Made by a program: the position numbers and the translations under genes. From Chloroflexota bacterium (GTDB taxonomy: Bacteria; Chloroflexota; Anaerolineae; Aggregatilineales; J027), in NCBI GenBank assembly GCA_010092845.1, contig JAADYW010000101.1, forward strand, positions 1 through 43,584: a stretch of DNA of 43,584 nucleotides, read 5' to 3'. Shown here piece by piece: positions 34,187 through 40,781 of the stretch (the first letter of the stretch is position 1; every line of letters starts with the position of its first letter). The notes beneath the pieces are model-generated. The model was not told the DNA's origin. It did no database searches and saw only the letters and a program-made list of their open reading frames with translations.

Positions 34187-35649
34187 CCGAAACGTCTCCC
34201 TACGGCAACGCGTGAATTCAATTGCTGTGCCAGCGTATCCTCTGAATCCACAACGACAATATCTAGCCAGACATTTGGCCAGCGGTGCAGGATACTGGCG
34301 TTAAGCCAGTCTACCATACCAGGCAAGGTTATCGCGGTCACCACTAATGACTTGTCGCCCGGCAGCAGGTCAATATATTCGAGATCGGGCATGAGGGTTG
34401 GTCTGAAGGCATCCCAATATGGTGCGGCAATCTCAAAGAACCAGTCTGTTTCCAGGCCTGGCGTGAGAAAAACGAAATGGAAATCGGCTTCACCATGCAC
34501 CGGCCCAGGCCCTGGTACTTCTTCGGGGACAACTTCGGGCGGGTTTGGCGGCATTAACGCTGGGATCGGCGGGACCTGCTTGTATAACGCAGGATGCCGG
34601 TCGAAGAAATCCGCTACCTGCATAGGACCATGCTGGCCCTGGTAGTACAGGTCGAATTTCCATAATGCGACACCAAAGAACCATGGGGGTGCGGTTGTGG
34701 TGATCCACTCGAACATGGCAATTGTCGCCTTGGCGTGGCTTTCCCAGGTATAGGGCGGATAGCGGTTGTCAGCCTGCGGGCGGTCGCGCGGACCAGCGGG
34801 GACAGGGATGCCGCCTTCGGTGCCGACGACTGGGATTGCACCCACATCAAACAGCGTCTGCAAGCGTTCCATGATCGCGAGGCCTGAACCTAGGAGGCTG
34901 ACGGTGTCGCCATGTGGCGCTAGTTGGGTCCCGCCCCAGACAGTACGCCCCGGGTCATCGTCCTGGCAGATAGGGTCATAGGGGTATTCAAAATGCCAGC
35001 CGCCTTCGGTAAGATTCTGGTATTCTGGAGGGCGGGCACTGCGGGGACCACCCCCGACCTGCTCTTGGTAGAAATGGTTGAACACATAGGGATGGGTTGC
35101 AATATAGCAGCCACCATCCAGGACTGCGCGAAACCGATCAAAGTGGACAGCATGCAGATAGTCGAGCATCCGGGTAATCCAGGTGATGGTGTCTTCACGT
35201 TCACCATTGTTCGCGTCCGCCAATGCCGGAAAGCCAGGATACCCGTCAATGCTTACGATGAACTCGGCCCAGTTAAGCCAGTTGTCCATGAACGGAAACA
35301 ACACATGGTCCTTCTTGGGATCGAAGTCGGCGCCTACGGGCCATTCAACTTCCAGGTTCGGCTCGTTGTAGTATTCGAACCAGCGTACCCCCTCTTTGCG
35401 GTAGGTCTCAAAATACCGCAGTGCTTCGGCGTCGACCGGCGCATTTCCGGGCCTCTCGCGATAAATACGCACGATTGGGGTGATCCCCAGATTCATGGCG
35501 TCCTGTGCCCGGGATTTCTCGCCATCCGCGAGGGCCACGATTTTGGCCCAGCCCATCTGGTCCTGGCGCATGATGTCCATATTCAGATAGTTGATAACGC
35601 TATGCATGCCACGGGGGTTGCGTGACCATTCATATTCATCGAGGTTCAT
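34183..35649 (-). CDS. Clan-A glycosidase-like protein with novel C-terminal domain
   Basis: A 488-residue protein. Residues about 15-358 look like a GH clan-A TIM barrel: a probable acid/base E96 in FEYYNEPNLE, H186 in CYIATHPYVF and a probable nucleophile E278 in VVGTEGGIP, followed by WESHAKATIAMFEW and a GVALWKFD strand. A Pro-rich linker (359-386) joins a C-terminal domain (about 389-488) starting ADFHFVFLTPGLETDWFFE. The same domain is the whole of the next upstream gene. No signal peptide is seen, so a cytoplasmic place or a non-catalytic role is possible. The GH family is not assigned. It lies 21 bases after its neighbour and overlaps pncC by 4 bases. Confidence 0.75.
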   Translation of the reverse strand: MNLDEYEWSRNPRGMHSVINYLNMDIMRQDQMGWAKIVALADGEKSRAQDAMNLGITPIVRIYRERPGNAPVDAEALRYFETYRKEGVRWFEYYNEPNLEVEWPVGADFDPKKDHVLFPFMDNWLNWAEFIVSIDGYPGFPALADANNGEREDTITWITRMLDYLHAVHFDRFRAVLDGGCYIATHPYVFNHFYQEQVGGGPRSARPPEYQNLTEGGWHFEYPYDPICQDDDPGRTVWGGTQLAPHGDTVSLLGSGLAIMERLQTLFDVGAIPVVGTEGGIPVPAGPRDRPQADNRYPPYTWESHAKATIAMFEWITTTAPPWFFGVALWKFDLYYQGQHGPMQVADFFDRHPALYKQVPPIPALMPPNPPEVVPEEVPGPGPVHGEADFHFVFLTPGLETDWFFEIAAPYWDAFRPTLMPDLEYIDLLPGDKSLVVTAITLPGMVDWLNASILHRWPNVWLDIVVVDSEDTLAQQLNSRVAVGRRFG

Positions 35650-35670
35650 TGCGTTTCGCCTGCTACACTA

Positions 35671-36009
35671 TCATTCAATTGGGACACCGAGAGGCTGGCC
35701 GAGTTCGACGCGGACATCTAATGTCAGCGCCAGGTCTTCGAGGTAATCATAAACCAGGGCATCATGAAATGCATTCGGAAAGCGCTGCGTGATGTCTTCT
35801 TTGACCAGAGTGGCTGTGTCTGAGCGCGCCACCGAAGTGATGGTCAACCGGTCCGTGGTGGGTACATACTCAACGATCTCGAGGTTATATAGCACAATTG
35901 GGCGATAGTGCTCCCAGTAGCGGCGTGAGGCCTGGAAGAACCATGCCGCGCTCAAATTCGGGGCGAAGTAGAGAAAATGATAACCTTCAACCAGGTGTTG
36001 CTGAGCCAC
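35671..36009 (-). CDS. 112-residue stand-alone copy of the glycosidase C-terminal domain
   Basis: A 112-residue protein related to residues 389-488 of the next gene. Shared positions run throughout: HF(V/L)(F/Y), then P.L...WFF.....YW...RP, LE......P...L..T, R.PN...D..V.D, LA..L..RV..G. No motif of a known enzyme is seen; the many aromatic residues (WFF, YW) suggest ligand or protein binding. It starts 5 bases after the double-FHA gene, so the FHA protein, this protein and the glycosidase-like protein are surely made together. I do not recognise it as a named family. Confidence 0.82.
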   Translation of the reverse strand: MAQQHLVEGYHFLYFAPNLSAAWFFQASRRYWEHYRPIVLYNLEIVEYVPTTDRLTITSVARSDTATLVKEDITQRFPNAFHDALVYDYLEDLALTLDVRVELGQPLGVPIE

Positions 36010-36014
36010 GATGC

Positions 36015-36704
36015 CTAGCTATCTACATGGAAAATGAAGGAGGTCTCGCCCATCGTGATCGTCATGCCGTCACGGAGCAACACGGGCTGCGTGATGAACT
36101 CGCCTTCAATCATTGTACCATTGGAACTGCCGAGGTCTTCCAGATACCATGAACCACCACGGAAAAACAGTCTGGCGTGTGGCCGCGATACAGCATGATC
36201 TGGCAGCGTAATTTCCCACGATGCATTGCTAACCGCCCGGCCAAACGTCATCGAGTCTTTGCTGATCGCGATCTCAGTGCCCGTTAGCGAGCCAGATATC
36301 ATCCTGATCCGTGTCTTCGCACGATGACCGTCCGCTGCCGCCGTATCGGCCGCGCCCTCAGTTTCAAGAGGTGGGGCTTCATCGGGCAATATGGCTCTGA
36401 ACTCAATCTCGGGCATATAGAGCCGGATGATATCACCGTCAATTAGGGGATAAGGCTCTTCTTTCTTATCATCGTTCACCCAGATACCATTGGCGCTGCC
36501 CGTATCCGAGACGACAAATACCCCGCTCCGGTAGGAAATAGACGCATGATGCCGTGATACCGTCCGCTCGGGGATGTAGATTTCGTTATCAGGACTCCGC
36601 CCAATCGATACTGAGTCTCCCTCTACCAGAACATGTTCTACTGGCTTACCCGTCTCGGGATCGGTCCAGATCACTTTTGCCAGGGCAACTGGATTCTCAT
36701 CCAT
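36015..36704 (-). CDS. Tandem FHA-domain protein
   Basis: About 229 residues with two forkhead-associated phosphothreonine-binding domains. FHA1 has SIGRSPDNEI, the SRHHASI loop and GSANGIWVND; FHA2 has TFGRAVSNASWEI, SRPHARL and GSSNGTMIEG. Both carry the Gly-Arg, Ser-x-x-His and Asn-Gly residues needed for phosphothreonine binding. No membrane or catalytic domain is present. I prefer ATG 36704 over the in-frame ATG at 36731, since conserved sequence begins there, though neither has a strong ribosome site. It heads the operon of the 112-residue, glycosidase-like, PncC and DUF6504 genes. No Ser/Thr kinase is in the window. Confidence 0.9.
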   Translation of the reverse strand: MDENPVALAKVIWTDPETGKPVEHVLVEGDSVSIGRSPDNEIYIPERTVSRHHASISYRSGVFVVSDTGSANGIWVNDDKKEEPYPLIDGDIIRLYMPEIEFRAILPDEAPPLETEGAADTAAADGHRAKTRIRMISGSLTGTEIAISKDSMTFGRAVSNASWEITLPDHAVSRPHARLFFRGGSWYLEDLGSSNGTMIEGEFITQPVLLRDGMTITMGETSFIFHVDS

Positions 36705-36747
36705 AACTACTCTATCGCCAGGTTTCTGCAAGACGCGCTTGAAGAAT

Positions 36748-36753
36748 ATTATA
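36748..36753 (-). promoter_or_regulatory. Candidate -10 box (TATAAT) for the FHA operon
   Basis: On the minus strand TATAAT at 36753-36748 lies 43 bases before ATG 36704. A second candidate, the extended -10 TGTTATAAT, is at 36848-36840. Neither has a good -35 hexamer, and only one may be used. Confidence 0.45.
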
Positions 36754-36839
36754 CTGCCTTAGCCCGGTACACGGATCACCCCAACAGATTGATCAGCCTG
36801 CTTGTTCACGATGTACCAAACTTGACCTGAGTACGCCCT

Positions 36840-36848
36840 ATTATAACA
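36840..36848 (-). promoter_or_regulatory. Extended -10 element (TGTTATAAT) upstream of the FHA operon
   Basis: On the minus strand TGTTATAAT lies 18 bases after the stop of the DMT transporter gene. It would give a leader of about 130 bases before the FHA start. Confidence 0.4.
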
Positions 36849-36866
36849 CAGGGGTGGTTACATAGC

Positions 36867-37787
36867 TTAGCGTATGCGCGGTCGTGGCCGCAGGTGGATG
36901 GGTAATAGGTTAGTGATGTACCGGGGCGTATCGGCTTTGGTGGTGATAATCCCCGCCATGATCAATACTCCCCCAGCGACCAACTGCCAGGTCAGCGGTT
37001 CGTCGAGGACCAATACCCCCAGCGTGACGCCGATAGGTGGTAAGGCGTAAGTGATCAGCGAGGCCCGTACCCCCCAATTTTCGAGGAGTTCGTAGAACAG
37101 GAAGTAGGCCCCTGCCGTATTGACCACGGCGAGGGTAATTGCGGCCAGGATTGCATTGCGGCTAACATCCTCGACCGGCGGGAATGGACGTGCGACAAGC
37201 AGAGTGGCACTCACAATCGCGATTGCCCCGATGACAAGGCTCCAGCCAGCGATGGTGTAGCGATCAACGCTGCGCAAGCGGGAGCGGATGACAACCAGGG
37301 AGACGGCGTAGCACAGAGCGCCCAACATCACCAGGATCTGGCCCAGAACTGGATTATCGGTGGTGCTGAGCCCTCGTGACACGAGCAACACGACCCCCAT
37401 GAAGCCGACGATCAGCCCCACGATCTTGGCCGTATTCAGCCGTTCATCGGCCAGCACAAAGTGCGCGATCACCAAATTGAACAGGGGGACGGTGGCGTTA
37501 AAAACCGTGGCCACGCTGCTGTCGATCATGGTCTCGCCGGTGGATATCAGGACAAAAGGCACGGCGGTGTTGAAGACCCCGACAAACGTCAACGGCAACA
37601 AGAGCTTGGGATCGGTTGGCAGCCGGCGGCCGGTCAGGTGCAGAAACATGAAAAACAGCGCAGCGGCCAAACTGAGCCGAATTGATACCAGCACAAAGGG
37701 GCCCAGATCTTCGACGGAGACTTTGATGAGCATGAATGATGATCCCCAGATCAAGCCCAGGAACCAGAATTTGACCCATTGCAACAT
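36867..37787 (-). CDS. EamA/DMT-superfamily exporter
   Basis: A 306-residue integral membrane protein with ten hydrophobic segments in two EamA repeats (about 4-142 and 148-285). It begins VKFWFLGLIWGSSFMLIKVSV, the standard EamA opening, and the second repeat ends with the LxExP-like VLDEPLTWQLVAGGVLIMAGI. This superfamily exports metabolites, amino acids or drugs by proton exchange; the substrate is unknown. The C-terminus is a short basic Arg/Pro tail on the cytoplasmic side. It is transcribed toward the FHA operon, from which it is separated by promoter-like sequence. Confidence 0.92.
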   Translation of the reverse strand: MLQWVKFWFLGLIWGSSFMLIKVSVEDLGPFVLVSIRLSLAAALFFMFLHLTGRRLPTDPKLLLPLTFVGVFNTAVPFVLISTGETMIDSSVATVFNATVPLFNLVIAHFVLADERLNTAKIVGLIVGFMGVVLLVSRGLSTTDNPVLGQILVMLGALCYAVSLVVIRSRLRSVDRYTIAGWSLVIGAIAIVSATLLVARPFPPVEDVSRNAILAAITLAVVNTAGAYFLFYELLENWGVRASLITYALPPIGVTLGVLVLDEPLTWQLVAGGVLIMAGIITTKADTPRYITNLLPIHLRPRPRIR

Positions 37788-37836
37788 CGTGACTGACCTC
37801 GCGTTGTCGGTAGATGGTGGCGAATCCTAACACCGC

Positions 37837-37851
37837 AGCGTTGAAAACGCT
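37837..37851. promoter_or_regulatory. Operator-like inverted repeat upstream of the DMT exporter
   Basis: AGCGTT and AACGCT are perfect arms separated by GAA, 50 bases before the start of the minus-strand exporter. The half-site is of the kind seen in LacI-type operators, but no regulator gene is nearby. Confidence 0.35.
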
Positions 37852-37900
37852 ATGGTAAAGATGTCATCCTGTGCTGGCTGTGCGTCGTGGATGAAACAGG

Positions 37901-37929
37901 TTGACACCCCTCATCTGGCCGACTATAAT
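37901..37929 (+). promoter_or_regulatory. Consensus sigma-70 promoter of tRNA-Ala
   Basis: TTGACA (37901-37906), exactly 17 bases, then TATAAT (37924-37929): a perfect match to the housekeeping consensus, with the tRNA beginning 15 bases after the -10 box. Confidence 0.88.
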
Positions 37930-37943
37930 GCTGCATAGTCCCC

Positions 37944-38016
<73 letters not shown>

Positions 38017-38046
38017 AACTTATTCTCACAATTACTGTTGATCCTC

Positions 38047-38241
38047 ATGCCGCTGTTCCAAATTGACCAGAACAATCATACCAAGCGCTATCGCGCCAGC
38101 GGGTTTGACCTCGAAAAGCAGCTCCAAGATTTGATCGAGCAAAATCTGGGCGAAATCTTTGGTGTGCGCTTCATTGCCACGGAATTTATCGTGCGTGGAG
38201 AGCAACCCGGTCGCTGGTCCACCCCCACTAAAATAGAGTAA
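38047..38241 (+). pseudogene. Truncated nuclease/transport-protein-like gene (N-terminus only)
   Basis: An open frame of 64 residues starting MPLFQIDQNNHTKRY, with FDLEKQLQDLIEQNLGEIFGVRFIATEF. This matches the N-terminal helix of proteins annotated as DUF5655/NucS-like or 'predicted transport protein', which are normally several times longer and continue with an RIDTL-type nuclease motif. Here the frame loses similarity after about residue 55 and stops; no continuation is found downstream. It starts 30 bases after tRNA-Ala. I read it as a fragment left by insertion or deletion. Confidence 0.6.
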
Positions 38242-38287
38242 CAGTTGCTCCGAGAGAATGTACAATGAGATGACATCAGGGGAGCAA

Positions 38288-38368
38288 ATGGGACGCAAGA
38301 GCAATTATAGCGAGAGCTACAAACGCGAGGCCCTAGCCAAGGCGGAAGCCAGCGGCTGCGGCAGGTGA
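38288..38368 (+). pseudogene. Transposase OrfA fragment (IS3-like helix-turn-helix N-terminus)
   Basis: ATG at 38288, preceded by GGGGAG, opens a 26-residue frame whose first 23 residues (RKSNYSESYKREALAKAEASG) look like the start of an IS3-type OrfA/HTH_Tnp_1 transposase; it then runs into a TGA. The intact ribosome site and start with immediate loss of the rest point to deletion of most of the element. The IS family is not certain from so short a piece. Confidence 0.55.
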
Positions 38369-38398
38369 TGGTGATCTTTCCCCAAACGTGTAAAAAGT

Positions 38399-38428
38399 TT
38401 GACTCTAGTCGCGGAAATAGCGTAAAAT
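38399..38428 (+). promoter_or_regulatory. Promoter candidate upstream of the hairpin cluster
   Basis: TTGACT (38399-38404), 18 bases, then TAAAAT (38423-38428). Transcription would start near 38435 and run into a stretch with four hairpins and no open reading frame of note. Confidence 0.45.
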
Positions 38429-38434
38429 AGAGTT

Positions 38435-38610
38435 AACATTCGGTACAAGAAAGGGGTTGAGGTTAGTGCTGGAAACGCATTCAATAGAATACCCCTTGTT
38501 CCCTGTCACGTGAGACAGGTATAGACCTCGACATTCGAGGTGCTTCACAACAACCGAAGTTTAGCGAGACAATCGCGTCAGCACAGCACCACCCGCTGAC
38601 GCGATTGTGG
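38435..38610 (+). ncRNA. Candidate structured RNA with four hairpins
   Basis: Behind a promoter-like sequence lie, in order: AAGGGGT/ACCCCTT (38451-38457 with 38491-38497), CCTGTC/GACAGG (38502-38507 with 38514-38519), ACCTCG/CGAGGT (38525-38530 with 38536-38541) and a perfect 14-base stem (38569-38582 with 38595-38608). None is followed by a T-run. No coding frame covers the region. I could not match it to SRP RNA, 6S RNA, tmRNA or a common riboswitch by eye. It may be a small RNA or the leader of the metalloprotease gene at 38796. Confidence 0.3.
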
Positions 38611-38795
38611 TTATTGTCGCATTCCTAAACCTGGCCTCACCCAACACACATCGCACCCTGATAGTTTTTCCCTGTCGCAACGTTCAGGGGACATAGGTTA
38701 ATAGTACTCTAATGTGAATTGTCTACGGCGCCCCTGACCGCTATTATTGGGAAAACACGTCTGGCTTCTGTCCACATAATCTCTCAACAGGCTGC
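38611..38795. other. Gap before the metalloprotease genes
   Basis: No gene is supported. CCCTGA (38657-38662), TCAGGGG (38684-38690) and CCCCTGA (38731-38737) allow two alternative pairings of the middle element, which could matter in a leader transcript. A clear promoter for the gene at 38796 is not visible here. Confidence 0.3.
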
Positions 38796-40760
38796 ATGAT
38801 GAACTCTTCAACACTGCGTAACGCCTTCAAACTCTCGAGTCTGCTCGTCATTGCCCTGATCGGTGTGTTGGCCATGAGCTCGGCCATTCTGGCGTCTGAT
38901 CTGGCGGTCAACAGCAAATCACATGCTCAGGAACCGTCAGCTCACCCATCGACCGAGGACGCCCTGATGGCAGCGCGTGTCCCCCCTCGTGACCTGGCCG
39001 ATCTGGCTCAACGGCTGCAGGGCGCGGGCGAATTGCCTGAACCCCCCACGTCTCCGGTGCGTAGCTATCAGAACGGTGACGTTGATACTTTCTGGGTGCA
39101 CAATGACGATCAGGTCATGGAAATTGAAGCGACACTAGTCTATATGAATGATGTGGTCTACATGTGGGTACAGAACGGGTATTCTGTCAATGAGGCCGAT
39201 CTGCGGACTGCTGCCGACCGCTTTGCTACTGAGATCTACCAGCCTGTGCGCGATGTATTCGGTAGCGAGGCCTCACCTGGCGTGGATGGTGACCCGCGCT
39301 TGCATATCCTGCATAGCGTTGATCTTGGCCAGAATGTGGCCGGGTACTTCTATAGCGTGAGTCAGTACCCGCGCGAGGCCATCGCGACCTCCAACGCACG
39401 CGAGATGTTCTTCATCTCGATCAACATGCTGAACTATGGCGTGGAGCCATATTTGTCCGTGCTGGCGCACGAATTCCAGCACATGATTCACTGGGCTGTA
39501 GACGCCAACGAGGAAAACTGGCTTGATGAAGGCGCGGCGGAGCTCTCAGCCTACGTGGCCGGGTTTGGGGTCAGTGGCTTCAGTACGCGTTTTCTGGCCA
39601 ATCCCAATCTGCAACTCAACGACTGGCCTAGCGGCAATACTGGTCCCCACTATGGCGCTTCATTCATGTTCATGGCCTATCTTCTGGAACGATATGGGGT
39701 GGAAACGATCCAGGATCTGGTCGCCAACGCGACCAATGGTATGGAGAGTATCCAGCAGGTTCTGGATTCACGCGGCATCGTCGATCCGATTTCCGGCGAG
39801 CCAATGACCGCTGAAGGGTTATTCAGCGAGTGGTCGATTGCCAACTATCTCAATAACTCTCAGGTATTGGATGGCCGGTACGGCTACCAGAGCCCCGACC
39901 TCCAACGGATCGGCACGGCTACTCCCACCCAGCGCTTCAGCCAGTCACCGGTGTCCCTTAGCGAGGCGATGGTTAGCCAGTGGGGGACGCGCTACTATAT
40001 CCTTGACAGGACCGCCCTGGCCCCGGAAATCCAGCTCCGCTTTGACGGTAGTGATACCGTGGATCTTCTCCCGATGTCGGCCTACAGTGGCCAGTATGCT
40101 TACTGGTCCAACCGCGTCAACTCCAGTGATACACGCCTGACGCGTGAATTTGATCTCAGTGGGGTGGATGCGGCTACGCTGTCCTATCGCACCTGGTACG
40201 ATATTGAGGATGGCTGGGACTACGCTTATGTGATGGTGAGCACGGATAGCGGCGCAACCTGGGACATCTTGCCCACTGACCGCACGACAACCCGTAATCC
40301 GCATGGAACAGCCTATGGGTCCGGCTATACTGGCGCGTCGGGAGAATGGGTGCACGAGACGGTTGATCTATCGACCTATGCCGGGCAAACGGTGCTGGTC
40401 CGCTTCGAGTACATCACTGACGACGCGACGCTGGGTGGCGGTATGCTGATCGACGATGTGTCGATTCCCGAGATCGGCTATTTCGCCGATTTCGAGCAGC
40501 CTGATGCCTCCTGGCAAGCTGAGGGTTGGGTCCTGGTGGATAACGTCCTGGCGCAGCGTTTTGGGCTGCATGTCATTATCTATAACACTGACGGGACGAT
40601 TGACGTTCAGCGTCTGCACCTGGCCGACGACAGGACGTCGGCAAAGTGGAACCTACCGCTAGATGACGAGGTGGATCAGATCGTCGTCGTGGTATCTGGC
40701 TTCGCACCGGCGACGGTCCAGCCAGCGCGATTCGACCTACAAATCGAGGCACTGCCTTAG
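38796..40760 (+). CDS. Secreted HEFQH metalloprotease, M6/M30-like (paralogue 1)
   Basis: A 654-residue exported zinc protease. The N-terminal signal peptide (about 1-33) has a basic start and the hydrophobic stretch LLVIALIGVLAMSSAILA. The active site is LAHEFQHMIH with H225, E226 and H229; the probable third ligand is E245 in NWLDEGAAEL, as in M30 (hyicolysin) and M6 enzymes. Residues about 370-520 form a beta-rich domain ending MLIDDVSIPEIGY, and the C-terminus has the DxExxxxxWxxEGW pattern found at the end of immune inhibitor A-like M6 proteins. No cell-wall anchor is seen, so it is probably released. The next gene is a tandem paralogue 21 bases on. Confidence 0.85.
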   Translation: MMNSSTLRNAFKLSSLLVIALIGVLAMSSAILASDLAVNSKSHAQEPSAHPSTEDALMAARVPPRDLADLAQRLQGAGELPEPPTSPVRSYQNGDVDTFWVHNDDQVMEIEATLVYMNDVVYMWVQNGYSVNEADLRTAADRFATEIYQPVRDVFGSEASPGVDGDPRLHILHSVDLGQNVAGYFYSVSQYPREAIATSNAREMFFISINMLNYGVEPYLSVLAHEFQHMIHWAVDANEENWLDEGAAELSAYVAGFGVSGFSTRFLANPNLQLNDWPSGNTGPHYGASFMFMAYLLERYGVETIQDLVANATNGMESIQQVLDSRGIVDPISGEPMTAEGLFSEWSIANYLNNSQVLDGRYGYQSPDLQRIGTATPTQRFSQSPVSLSEAMVSQWGTRYYILDRTALAPEIQLRFDGSDTVDLLPMSAYSGQYAYWSNRVNSSDTRLTREFDLSGVDAATLSYRTWYDIEDGWDYAYVMVSTDSGATWDILPTDRTTTRNPHGTAYGSGYTGASGEWVHETVDLSTYAGQTVLVRFEYITDDATLGGGMLIDDVSIPEIGYFADFEQPDASWQAEGWVLVDNVLAQRFGLHVIIYNTDGTIDVQRLHLADDRTSAKWNLPLDDEVDQIVVVVSGFAPATVQPARFDLQIEALP

Positions 40761-40781
40761 TTCTCTGAAAGTAGGACCGAC

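Larger units (their letters stand above)
38229..38438 (+). repeat. Imperfect direct repeat flanking the transposase stub
   Basis: TAAAATAGAGTAACA at 38229-38243 and TAAAATAGAGTTAACA at 38423-38438 differ by one inserted T. They bracket the transposase fragment and could be deletion endpoints or a duplicated target. The right copy overlaps the -10 box of the promoter candidate at 38399-38428. Confidence 0.5.

Noticed and set aside
38435-38610. SRP RNA, 6S RNA, tmRNA or a common riboswitch
   Set aside because: The SRP GGAAGGA-type loop, tmRNA T arm and tag, 6S central bubble and known riboswitch cores are not found by eye; left as unassigned.
38569-38620. Rho-independent terminator at the 14-base stem
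   Set aside because: Neither side has a run of T residues.
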